This document shows positions 1 to 7,012 of a stretch of 8,993 nucleotides of DNA, in pieces. Positions within the stretch are counted from its first letter, which is position 1. Each line of letters opens with the position of its first letter. Source of the DNA: Deltaproteobacteria bacterium (GTDB taxonomy: Bacteria; SAR324; NAC60-12); assembly GCA_002730365.1 (NCBI GenBank), contig PBZZ01000110.1:1-8993 (forward strand), in the 5' to 3' direction. Position numbers and translations under genes: made by a program. The notes beneath the pieces are model-generated. The model saw nothing but the letters and a program-made list of their open reading frames with translations, made no database searches and was not told the origin of the DNA.

Positions 1-69
1 AGAAAAGAAGCGGATACCTTGGTCACACTCCTCACAGAAAAGCAGTTTGCTTTTTGTATTGCAGGATAA
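1..69 (+). CDS. 3' fragment of an unrecognised gene, probably frameshifted into the next frame
   Basis: Frame 1 is open from the left edge and stops at TAA 67-69, giving about 22 residues (RKEADTLVTLLTEKQFAF, then four more). The composition looks like real coding sequence, with a predicted strand followed by a charged turn. If one T is removed from the run of five T at 51-55, this frame reads straight into the 47-478 frame as ...EKQFAFVLQDNRLLYL. I therefore think the two belong to one gene. Alternatively it is the true C-terminus of a separate upstream gene that overlaps the next by about 23 bases, as other genes here overlap. Too short to assign a family. Confidence 0.4.
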   Translation, partial: RKEADTLVTLLTEKQFAFCIAG

Positions 70-478
70 TCGGCTGCTCTATCTGGATCGTGTGGCAGCC
101 TATCGTTCGTTCCAAAGTGAGCTGGACGGTGAATCAGAGCTGCCTCTCAAGGCAAACTTAGACGGCTACCATGTTGAGTTGACTGCTCAATCAAGCCAGA
201 ATCATTGCCTGCAATTCTTTCCAGAAGCGGGTGCTGGACAGTGGTGGGGTGAAGTCAGTCGTGCCGATGGTTGGCTCACAAGACTGCTGGCTGAGAAGTC
301 TCCGAGTGAGGAGTATCTGTTTTTCTGGGCTGACGGAGCCAGTTTTGAACTGATGCGCGAAATCCGAGAGTGGACTTGGGATCAGCGCTATGAAGTAGGA
401 TGGAAACCGATTACTGAACGCTCAGGCTTGCGTTTCTGTACAGGTCTGGGACGATCCCTAAGTTTCCGTCCACAATGA
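47..478 (+). CDS. Hypothetical protein; C-terminal part of a probably larger, frameshifted protein
   Basis: I do not recognise this protein with confidence. From TTG 47 it has 143 residues, no signal peptide, no membrane segment and no clear catalytic motif. The start is poor: TTG has no convincing ribosome binding site, and the same frame is open back to base 2. The better reading is that frame 1 (1-69) continues into this frame through an indel at the T run 51-55. The joined N-terminal segment (TLVTLLTEKQFAFVLQDNRLLYL) has the strand-turn-strand look of actin-like ATPase folds such as PilM or the GspL cytoplasmic domain. The end (LRFCTGLGRSLSF) faintly resembles the closing 'GLALR' strand of PilM. 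That is a weak fold-level inference. It ends 47 bases before the RSH start and may share its transcript. It is rich in Trp (WW, W, W) near residues 65-105. Confidence 0.6.
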   Translation: MLFVLQDNRLLYLDRVAAYRSFQSELDGESELPLKANLDGYHVELTAQSSQNHCLQFFPEAGAGQWWGEVSRADGWLTRLLAEKSPSEEYLFFWADGASFELMREIREWTWDQRYEVGWKPITERSGLRFCTGLGRSLSFRPQ

Positions 479-514
479 GGCTAGTGAAGGTAGTTACTCG
501 ATTAAAGTGAGAAT

Positions 515-522
515 AAGGAGGG
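515..522 (+). promoter_or_regulatory. Strong Shine-Dalgarno for the RSH gene
   Basis: AAGGAGGG is a near-perfect anti-16S match. It lies 4 bases before TTG 526 and 7 bases before TTG 529, so it favours 529 as the start. It compensates for the weak TTG initiation codon. I saw no convincing sigma-70 promoter in 479-514, so the gene may be co-transcribed with the upstream gene. Confidence 0.75.
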
Positions 523-528
523 CCGTTG

Positions 529-2733
529 TTGTCCGAAGTGTCTGAATCAGTAGCAGAAAATTTGAGTGGACGTGCTTTTGCGGTGCAAGAGTCCGCAGAC
601 AAGTACTCCCAGCTAGTGATGGATCTGAAACAACAGATCCGCGACTATGTACGCCGACGTGGTACCGAATTAGAGCAAAATCTCCTTGAAAGAGCCTTCG
701 ATGATATTGAATCCTACCATGCCAACCAGACACGCAGATCGGGCCAACCAGTCATTGTTCATCCTCTACGAGTAGCCTTGTCCATATGCAATATGGGCCT
801 TGATGCCCCTACGGTCGTGGCCTCCCTCCTTCATGACGCTATCGAAGACACCTCGATCACCTGGGACTACCTTTCCACAAATTATGGGGAATGGTACGCA
901 GATATTGTTGATGGGCTAACCAAGATTAAGTACACCACGGATTCTGGTAAAAAAGGAGCAGACCTCGAAGCGACCTATCAGAAGATGCTTGCCGCAATGG
1001 TCCGGGATGTTCGTTCCTTGTTCATCAAGCTCTTTGACCGCCTTGATAACATGAAGGACATGGACGCGATGCCTCGGCACAAGCAGCGCAGCATCAGTCG
1101 GGAGACTTTGAATGTCTATGTGCCCATGGCCCGTCGTTTTGGTCTTGAAGAAATCAGCCAGGAACACACTGAACTTTGTTTCCGATACCTCTACCCCAAA
1201 CGCTATGAGAAGACTCTCGCACACTTACAGCGACTGAGAGAACAACAAGCCCCTTCCATCCAAGCAATGCATCGCCAGATTGAGGAAGTTCTGCAGCGAT
1301 GTGGTTTGGAAAATACAAGGATAGAGGAAATCTGGACACATCCGGCCTCTTACATCCACAGTTCTGAAGATGCTGAAACTGTTTTGGAAGGCTACCGTTT
1401 GGTCGTTCAGGAGCCGTTGGAAAGTTATCAAGTCCTGGGGGCCCTGCATACTCAGCGAAACGCCGTACCCCTGAAAATTCGGGATTTCATCAGTAATCCT
1501 CTTTGGAACGGTCATCAAGGACTGCAAACCCAGGTGATTTTTGATGGTGAGCCAATTTCCTTTGAAATTGTTTCAAAGCAGATGAGCCAACTTAATGAAT
1601 ACGGAATCATGGCTCACTGGAAGGGTTCGGTAAGTGAACTCTCCAACTACTACCGCACCTGTCTGGAGCAACTAGATCTGTTCAGTGGAAACAAGGAACT
1701 GCGGATGGCAGAAGTGATGAGCTATCTGCAGTCAGAACAAATCCAGGTGTTCACTCCAAAAGGAGACATGGTGACCCTACCTTCAGGAGCAACGGTTTTG
1801 GATTTTGCTTTTCAGATTCATACCGATTTAGGAACCCATTGTGTGGGTGCGATGGTGAATGCTCCACGCTCCCAAAGTGCGGACCAGAGTAGCCGAAATT
1901 GGGTTTCACGTGACCGTAAACTGGAGCACGGTGAATCAGTACGAATCCTGGCTCGTCCAGATCAGCACCCTGACCGCAACTGGTTACAACAATCAATCAC
2001 TGCGAGAAGTCACCTGAACATTCGCCGTAGCCTGAGACAGCAAAATGCCCGAAAAGCCCAAGATGTGGGCCGTGATTTTTTGGTGAGCGAGTTGTTCCAT
2101 TTTCAGCAGAATGTTGATCAATGGTTCCAACAAGAAAATGTTCAGGGAGCCTTGTTGAAGGAGCGCTTGACCAAGGAGCGTTTCCTGGAGGAATTGGGAC
2201 TGCAGCGCAGAGAATTGAAAACCTTCCTAAAAACTTACCAACTTTTGCCAAATCAGGCTTTGCATGGTATTGCCCGCCTAAGGGCGTGGTTCCAAACAAA
2301 AGAAGCGCCTGTCTTTAAGGTCGAAAATGAAAATGACAGCATTGTCCATCTGAGCGCATGCTGTCATCCTATTCCAGGTGACCGCGCTCTGGGCATTCCA
2401 AATGATCAAAAAGAAATGGAGATTCACCGTGGCAACTGTACAAAAATACCAGCCCGAAAAGGACTTCCTCCAGTTCAGATCAACTGGGCTTTGCCAGAAT
2501 CTCGTCTAAAAGGCTATAAACTGAATCTGCTGACCATCGATGATCGAGGTATTTTATTTCAAATCACGAAAGTGATTAAAGACGCAGGGGTAGCAATTCT
2601 GGACTCGAGAAGTTTTCAGAAAAATGAACAGGAAGCTGTGATTGAGCTAAGCTTGGAGCCTATATCTTGGCGTACTTTTCATAAAATTGTGGAGCGGTTG
2701 CGTCTGATGAAGTTTGTCAAGCAGGTGTGGTGA
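529..2733 (+). CDS. spoT: RelA/SpoT homologue (RSH): (p)ppGpp hydrolase with a degenerate synthetase domain
   Basis: Long-form RSH, 734 residues from TTG 529, with the full family architecture: HD hydrolase (about 30-230), synthetase-like domain (about 255-370), TGS (405-475, QVFTPKGDMVTLPSGATV), helical region, Cys-rich zinc-finger-like segment (C611, C612, H633, C637) and ACT/RRM (661-734). Hydrolase residues are all present: SGQPVIVHP with H78, LLHDAIEDT with H102-D103 and E106-D107, and FDRLDNM with D170 and N174. The synthetase is not intact. The usual RPKxxxSxxxK nucleotide-binding motif reads RIEEIWTHPAS. The Asp of the D-L-x-A-x-R motif is replaced (V285 in VLEGYR). NGYQSLHT has become NGHQGLQT. 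The catalytic Glu of EVQIRT is replaced by Ser (SFEIVS). I infer a hydrolase-only, SpoT-like enzyme that removes the 3' pyrophosphate from (p)ppGpp. Its stop TGA overlaps the coaE ATG. The symbol is assigned by inferred activity; relA or rsh are alternative names. Confidence 0.93.
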   Translation: MSEVSESVAENLSGRAFAVQESADKYSQLVMDLKQQIRDYVRRRGTELEQNLLERAFDDIESYHANQTRRSGQPVIVHPLRVALSICNMGLDAPTVVASLLHDAIEDTSITWDYLSTNYGEWYADIVDGLTKIKYTTDSGKKGADLEATYQKMLAAMVRDVRSLFIKLFDRLDNMKDMDAMPRHKQRSISRETLNVYVPMARRFGLEEISQEHTELCFRYLYPKRYEKTLAHLQRLREQQAPSIQAMHRQIEEVLQRCGLENTRIEEIWTHPASYIHSSEDAETVLEGYRLVVQEPLESYQVLGALHTQRNAVPLKIRDFISNPLWNGHQGLQTQVIFDGEPISFEIVSKQMSQLNEYGIMAHWKGSVSELSNYYRTCLEQLDLFSGNKELRMAEVMSYLQSEQIQVFTPKGDMVTLPSGATVLDFAFQIHTDLGTHCVGAMVNAPRSQSADQSSRNWVSRDRKLEHGESVRILARPDQHPDRNWLQQSITARSHLNIRRSLRQQNARKAQDVGRDFLVSELFHFQQNVDQWFQQENVQGALLKERLTKERFLEELGLQRRELKTFLKTYQLLPNQALHGIARLRAWFQTKEAPVFKVENENDSIVHLSACCHPIPGDRALGIPNDQKEMEIHRGNCTKIPARKGLPPVQINWALPESRLKGYKLNLLTIDDRGILFQITKVIKDAGVAILDSRSFQKNEQEAVIELSLEPISWRTFHKIVERLRLMKFVKQVW

Positions 2734-3353
2734 TGGTAGCAGATCACCCACTTGTTGGGTTGACGGGTGGGATTGCGTGTGGAAAGAGTACAGTTGCAGC
2801 TCATCTTCGTGAAAGAGGATATCCAGTCATTAATGCAGATCGAGTTGGCCATATAGTCCTTAACCCAGGCCAACCAGCCTATGACCAGCTTTTAGAAACT
2901 TTCGGTGAAGGGATCCTGACTGAAAAGAAGGAGATCAACAGGCAGGCCCTTGGCAACATCATCTTCAACGATGGAAAAGCCCGAGAGCAGCTGAACCGGA
3001 TCACTCATCCACCGATCGCCCAATTGATTGAAGAATGGCTACTAGATTTGATTAGTTTTTTTGATTCGGGGAAACCTGTCTTTTTGGAAGCAGCTCTGCT
3101 GATAGAATCTCAGTGGAGATCACGTTGTGATCAAATCTGGGTAGTGACCGCTTCAAAAGATCAAATCCTCCAACGTCTGCAACTTCGCAACGGTCTAACT
3201 GCTGAGCAAACCCGTGCTAGAATCGATTCGCAACTACGTCAAGAAGAACGATTACCCTATGCGGACGTAGTCCTGGAAAATCAGGGTTTACTTGCTGATT
3301 TGTTGAAACAAGTCGATCGTGCCTTGGCCCAACTCGAAGTCATGGAAAAATGA
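2733..3353 (+). CDS. coaE: Dephospho-CoA kinase
   Basis: Catalyses the last step of coenzyme A synthesis, ATP-dependent 3'-phosphorylation of dephospho-CoA, in the cytosol. The 206-residue length is typical of CoaE. Visible motifs are the P-loop GGIACGKS (12-19), the VINADR acidic motif (D36) that follows the first strand in this family, INRQALGNIIF (68-78), the LNRITHPPI segment (87-95) with the conserved His-Pro, and the LID/base-contact region QILQRLQLRNGLTAEQTRARI. The expected 'PLLxE' segment reads EAALLIES, a mild variant. The start is ATG 2733, whose A is the last base of the RSH stop (TGATG), a classic translational coupling arrangement; GTG codons at 2727 and 2730 are possible but less likely. 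The stop at 3351-3353 overlaps the next start. The gene contains a run of seven T at 3056-3062. Confidence 0.95.
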   Translation: MVADHPLVGLTGGIACGKSTVAAHLRERGYPVINADRVGHIVLNPGQPAYDQLLETFGEGILTEKKEINRQALGNIIFNDGKAREQLNRITHPPIAQLIEEWLLDLISFFDSGKPVFLEAALLIESQWRSRCDQIWVVTASKDQILQRLQLRNGLTAEQTRARIDSQLRQEERLPYADVVLENQGLLADLLKQVDRALAQLEVMEK

Positions 3354-4321
3354 TGAAAACTTCACTACATCTGATACTTGATTGTCGAAAACCACACATG
3401 CGTTTTTTTTGGCGTAGACATGGTTTGAGAATTATGGAACGTCTGACTCCAGCTGGGCTTTCTTTTTTGACTCCTCACATGATGCTAGAGCAGGAGCTAC
3501 GTAAGGCACTGCATGGAGGTAGTAAGCGCTTGGTTATCATTGGCACTCCAGAGCTATTGTCACAAACGTTTCATTTATTGATGAAAGAGTTTCAGGGCGG
3601 GCAGCCACCCTGTGAGATTGGGTTTTGGCAGGTTACGAAGAAAGAGGCATGGTTTTCTATGTTGCAGACATCTGAGACTTTCAGCCCCCTCCTGCATACC
3701 TTCCGCAACGGGCATGCGGTCCCGGTCAACGTTATCAAAGCCCGTTACACAGATCAAAACGCACAACTTGAGACAGCGTACTTTTGGAACGAAATAATAG
3801 TTCAGGCAAATGGTCAACCTCCCAGCTCGATTGTCGCCATTGGGGAAGAGGAGTGGACACATCAAGGCAAGGTGCGATTGCGATTAGCTTTACATCAAGA
3901 GCCTTTGCACTCGTGGCGGATCAATCACAGTAATTTGCTCAAGGCAAATGATCTTCAGGTTTATGCCGCTAATTTGTCATCTCCTACAGAAGGAGTAGCC
4001 AAATTGCAGCATGTGGTACCAAGCGAGAATTGGTTTGGTAAGGGAGAGTTTGTCCAGTTACACGGCAATTATTTGCAAATGTCTTCACCATATGGTGGGT
4101 GGACGGCTGAGACGCAACAACTGCAGGTGGAGGTGCTGCCTCGCAGTCTGTATCTGTTGATCCCTATGATTCCTGCAAGAACAGCTGAGCGATCACGAGC
4201 AAACCTACTTGCGTTCAAACCTCGGTCATTGGTGGTTGCAAGTCGTCAACGGTCACCACAGAATGCTGTGAAAAATTCTGGAAAATCAATGGACAACCTT
4301 TTTCGTAATGATAAAGATTAA
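3350..4321 (+). CDS. Unknown protein resembling a catalytically dead diacylglycerol/lipid-kinase fold
   Basis: 323 residues, not recognised by a clear motif; no signal peptide or membrane span. The order of segments mirrors the lipid-kinase (DAGK/YegS-like) fold. An N-terminal strand (SLHLILDC) is followed by a helix, then RLVIIGTPELLSQTFHLLM (60-78) sits where kinases have V-x-GGDGT-x-x-E-V-x-N-x-L. The segment EIGFWQVTKKEAWF follows (kinases: LGxxPxGTxNDFA), then a strand ending VPVNVIKARY (kinases: xxVDLGxV). The C-terminal half (147-272) is beta-rich, with VQANGQ and LQVEVLPRSLYLLIP like the closing strands of the kinase beta-sandwich. The GGDGT and GTxND signatures are absent, so kinase activity is unlikely. 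The assignment is a fold-level inference. ATG 3350 and ATG 3353 are both possible starts and overlap the coaE stop. The tail (275-323) is basic and looks disordered. A run of eight T lies at 3403-3410. Confidence 0.8.
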   Translation: MMKTSLHLILDCRKPHMRFFWRRHGLRIMERLTPAGLSFLTPHMMLEQELRKALHGGSKRLVIIGTPELLSQTFHLLMKEFQGGQPPCEIGFWQVTKKEAWFSMLQTSETFSPLLHTFRNGHAVPVNVIKARYTDQNAQLETAYFWNEIIVQANGQPPSSIVAIGEEEWTHQGKVRLRLALHQEPLHSWRINHSNLLKANDLQVYAANLSSPTEGVAKLQHVVPSENWFGKGEFVQLHGNYLQMSSPYGGWTAETQQLQVEVLPRSLYLLIPMIPARTAERSRANLLAFKPRSLVVASRQRSPQNAVKNSGKSMDNLFRNDKD

Positions 4322-5935
4322 GTGAAAGAATCTGTGCTGCGATACCATCCCAGGCTACCCGAACTAGGAAGAATTGACGTACCCCGCTCTGAAATCGCTG
4401 ATCAACCCCACGAACTTCATGCCCACCTGCTCAATCTTGATCAACCAGTTTATTTACTCAACACTCCTGATGGGCTAGCCACATGGATTTCTTACCAAAC
4501 CGCAAGTGAAGATCAACTGACACAATCTCTGATCGGAATCTTACCGGTGCAGTCTCCCTCACTTTTAGGGGATCCTAAATTTTGTCAGTCTCATGGTACT
4601 CGCTATGCCTATCATGCTGGAGCAATGGCAAATGGGATTGCTTCTGAGCAATTGGTAATTGCTCTCGGACAACAAGGAATTTTAGCATCATTTGGTGCAG
4701 CCGGCTTGGTGCCCTCTCGTATTGAGACTGCAATCCAAAAGATTCAGCAGGCTTTGCCTAATGGTACTTATGCGTTCAATTTGATCCACAGCCCTAGCGA
4801 GCCCGCTTTGGAAATTGGGGCTGTCGAGCGTTATCTTCAGTACGGGGTGCGTTGTGTTGAAGCCAGTGCATTCTTAGATCTGACTGCCTCTATCGTTAGG
4901 TATCGTGTAGCAGGTCTTCAACGAACTAATAGAGGTATCGAGATCACTAATCGGGTGATTGCAAAAGTCTCTAGAACAGAGGTGGCCCGAAGATTTTTAA
5001 AACCTGCGCCAGAAAAATATTTGAAACAATGCTTGGAAAAAGGGTGGATAACACAGGAACAAGCAAATTTGGCAGCTCATGTGCCCATGGCAGACGATCT
5101 GACTGTGGAAGCAGACTCAGGAGGTCATACGGATAATCGTCCACTCGTAATTCTCTTGCCGACAATGCTTAAACTACGAGATGAGATTCAGGAGGCGCGA
5201 ACGTATTCAACGAGAGTCGGGGTAGGTGGTGGTTTGGGTACACCAGAAGCTGTGATGGGAGCGTTTTCAATGGGAGCTGCTTATGTGGTGACAGGCTCTG
5301 TGAATCAGGCCTGCTATGAAGCTGGTGCGTCAGAGCACACTCGTCGGTTATTGGCACAAGCTGAGATGGCAGATGTGACTATGGCTCCAGCTGCAGACAT
5401 GTTTGAAATGGGGGTTCAGCTACAAGTACTTAAGCGGGGAACCATGTTTCCGATGCGGGCTCAGAAACTTTATGAGTTATACCGTCGTTATGATTCTATT
5501 GAAGAAATCCCTACTGAAGAACGCGATAAGATTGAGAAGCAAGTGTTTCGTCAACCGCTTACCAAAATTTGGGAGCAGACCGAAGCTTTCTTTCTGGAAC
5601 GCGACCCTCAACAGGTAGAACGGGCTCAAAATCATCCCAAGCGAAAAATGGCTCTGATTTTTCGTTGGTATCTGGGCTTGTCATCTCGTTGGTCGAATAT
5701 CGGTGAGAAAGGTCGTGAGGCTGATTATCAGATTTGGTGCGGCCCTGCGATGGGAGCTTTCAACGCTTGGACAAAGGATTCTTATCTTGTAGATCCTCAA
5801 CAAAGATCTGTCGTTGATGTCGCCGAGCATCTGATGAGGGGGGCAGCTTATCTGAGTCGGTTACAGCTGATGTCACACATGGGATGCTTGGTACCTAATT
5901 CCCTCAGAACCTATCAACCTTCCCCTTTACGGTAG
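4322..5935 (+). CDS. pfaD: PfaD family enoyl reductase of polyunsaturated fatty acid / polyketide synthesis
   Basis: A 537-residue FMN-dependent TIM-barrel protein of the 2-nitropropane dioxygenase-like superfamily. PfaD acts in trans as the enoyl reductase of PUFA synthases and related polyketide lines, reducing the trans-2-enoyl-ACP intermediate. An N-terminal PfaD-specific region (about 1-85, LNLDQPVYLLNTPDG) precedes the barrel. The barrel begins at YHAGAMANGIASEQLVIALG (97-116) and continues through ILASFGAAGL and FNLIHSPSEP. It then has EADSGGHTDNRP (263-274, with H269 at the family's active-site position), the phosphate-binding GVGGGLGTPEA (300-310) and AAYVVTGSVNQ (319-329). The C-terminal cap has the family segments FPMRAQKLYELYRRY and YQIWCGPAMGAFNAW. 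Length matches the family. GTG 4322 directly follows the preceding TAA (TAAGTG), so it is probably coupled. No pfaA, pfaB or pfaC is in this window. Confidence 0.93.
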   Translation: MKESVLRYHPRLPELGRIDVPRSEIADQPHELHAHLLNLDQPVYLLNTPDGLATWISYQTASEDQLTQSLIGILPVQSPSLLGDPKFCQSHGTRYAYHAGAMANGIASEQLVIALGQQGILASFGAAGLVPSRIETAIQKIQQALPNGTYAFNLIHSPSEPALEIGAVERYLQYGVRCVEASAFLDLTASIVRYRVAGLQRTNRGIEITNRVIAKVSRTEVARRFLKPAPEKYLKQCLEKGWITQEQANLAAHVPMADDLTVEADSGGHTDNRPLVILLPTMLKLRDEIQEARTYSTRVGVGGGLGTPEAVMGAFSMGAAYVVTGSVNQACYEAGASEHTRRLLAQAEMADVTMAPAADMFEMGVQLQVLKRGTMFPMRAQKLYELYRRYDSIEEIPTEERDKIEKQVFRQPLTKIWEQTEAFFLERDPQQVERAQNHPKRKMALIFRWYLGLSSRWSNIGEKGREADYQIWCGPAMGAFNAWTKDSYLVDPQQRSVVDVAEHLMRGAAYLSRLQLMSHMGCLVPNSLRTYQPSPLR

Positions 5936-5959
5936 GCGTAAACTTTCCTGCATAGTTGA

Positions 5960-5988
5960 TTGCGACTGTCAAAAAGTTACACTATATT
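5960..5988 (+). promoter_or_regulatory. Candidate sigma-70 promoter for the gsp genes
   Basis: TTGCGA (5960-5965) and TATATT (5983-5988) are separated by exactly 17 bases, with 4/6 and 5/6 matches to the consensus elements. It lies in the only sizeable gap between the two plus-strand blocks (5936-6036), and a start near 5995 would leave a leader of about 40 bases before ATG 6037. It also argues against the upstream TTG 5956 as the gspG start. Identified by eye; no strong intrinsic terminator is visible after pfaD, so read-through from the first operon is also possible. Confidence 0.5.
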
Positions 5989-6036
5989 TTCTTTATCTTT
6001 TCTTCAATTTTCATTAACTCTGCTCACCAATTTTTC

Positions 6037-6492
6037 ATGTCCAACGTAACTTTTCCCCTCACACGCCCGATACGTCGTCGCAAAGGCTTTAGTTTCATCG
6101 AAGTCATGGTCGTCATTATGATCCTTGGATTGCTAGTGGGCATTGTTGGTGTTTCGCTGTTTGATTCTGCTTCACAAGCTACGGTAGATGCTACCAAAAC
6201 ACAGATTCGTGGCTTGGAGACGGCTTTGGATCTGTACAGATTGCATAATGGAAGGTACCCTACAACTGATCAAAAACTCAGTGCACTGCTTGAGCGTCCA
6301 GAAGTCGGTATTATCCCAAAAAATTGGAATGGGCCTTATTTGAGAAGTAAACAACTGCCACTGGATGGATGGGATAATAAGTTTGTCTACACCAGCGATG
6401 GTAACGATTACGAAATCATGTCACTGGGTGCTGACGGGATGGAAGGTGGAACTGAAGTGGATGCCGACATTTCCTCCAACGATGAGCGCTGA
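6037..6492 (+). CDS. gspG: Type II secretion major pseudopilin GspG
   Basis: The major subunit of the type II secretion pseudopilus, which assembles in the inner membrane and periplasm and drives export through the GspD secretin. From ATG 6037 it has 151 residues. A basic 17-residue leader (...PIRRRKG) is cut by the prepilin peptidase before Phe, giving mature FSFIEVMVV with the conserved Glu at +5 and a hydrophobic helix. The mature part has the hallmark GspG sequence: ALDLYRLHNGRYPTTDQ, ALLERP, NWNGPYL, then SLGADGMEGGTEVDADI, the acidic calcium-binding loop of GspG. The usual PKDPWGNP is PLDGWDNK here. The frame is open back to TTG 5956, but that would add an implausible extension before a normal leader and lies upstream of the predicted promoter. 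No clear ribosome binding site precedes 6037. The end overlaps gspH by 11 bases. Confidence 0.93.
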   Translation: MSNVTFPLTRPIRRRKGFSFIEVMVVIMILGLLVGIVGVSLFDSASQATVDATKTQIRGLETALDLYRLHNGRYPTTDQKLSALLERPEVGIIPKNWNGPYLRSKQLPLDGWDNKFVYTSDGNDYEIMSLGADGMEGGTEVDADISSNDER

Positions 6493-7012
6493 GCAAGCCC
6501 GTCGAGGCTTTACTCTCCTTGAACTGACCTTTGCCACCATTGTTATCTCACTGATCCTTGGGCTGACAATCCCCCAATTTCAGTCTCTCATGACTCAAGT
6601 TCCTCAGCAGGAACTGAGTTATCTGACGAGAACCCTACGCCAGCTCCGCAATGATGCAATTCTCCAAAACCGGACCTACTGGCTGGTGTTCGATTTGCAG
6701 AATCAGCAAATCCGAATTGAAGAAGAAGATAGCGGTGAACGTGAAGCATTTGCAGATGATCATCCGGAACGCACCTTGCGCCCTCATTTGATCCCAGAGG
6801 ATTGGGAGATTGCCGCAGTTTTGCTGACCCAGGAGGAAGGAGAATTAATTCAGCCAGAGGAAGTTGAAATCTTGGTGGATAATTCTGGATTTGTTACCCC
6901 GTTTCGCTATCAGTTCAGGGAGAGTGGGCGGCCAGAAGAAACTTGGGAGATTGCTACCAAGGGATTGCTGGGCCGATTAGAAATGTTGAATCCCGATACA
7001 GAGGATTCATGA
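6482..7012 (+). CDS. gspH: Type II secretion minor pseudopilin GspH
   Basis: 176 residues from ATG 6482. A short leader (MSAEQARRG) is followed by FTLLELTFATIVISLILGL, a type IV pilin-like N-terminus with Glu +5 and a membrane helix. A helical stalk follows (QQELSYLTRTLRQLRNDAILQ), then a beta-rich periplasmic domain. The stalk pattern of an 'LRxLRNDA' helix followed by YWLVFDLQNQQIRIEE is characteristic of GspH/FimT proteins. GspH is a minor pseudopilin thought to link the pseudopilus tip (GspI-J-K) to the GspG shaft. The frame extends upstream inside gspG, but 6482 gives a proper leader; ATG 6461 (MPTFPPT...) is an alternative. The stop at 7010-7012 overlaps the gspI start (ATGA). The periplasmic domain is strikingly acidic (IEEEDSGEREAF, EEGELIQPEEVE). 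Confidence 0.85.
   Translation: MSAEQARRGFTLLELTFATIVISLILGLTIPQFQSLMTQVPQQELSYLTRTLRQLRNDAILQNRTYWLVFDLQNQQIRIEEEDSGEREAFADDHPERTLRPHLIPEDWEIAAVLLTQEEGELIQPEEVEILVDNSGFVTPFRYQFRESGRPEETWEIATKGLLGRLEMLNPDTEDS

Noticed and set aside
5936..5959. TTTAC...GTAAA hairpin after pfaD as a terminator
   Set aside because: Only five AT-rich pairs with a seven-base loop and no T run directly after.
6365..6481. Upstream extension of gspH within gspG
   Set aside because: It would place about 39 residues before a normal prepilin leader and lies wholly inside gspG in another frame.
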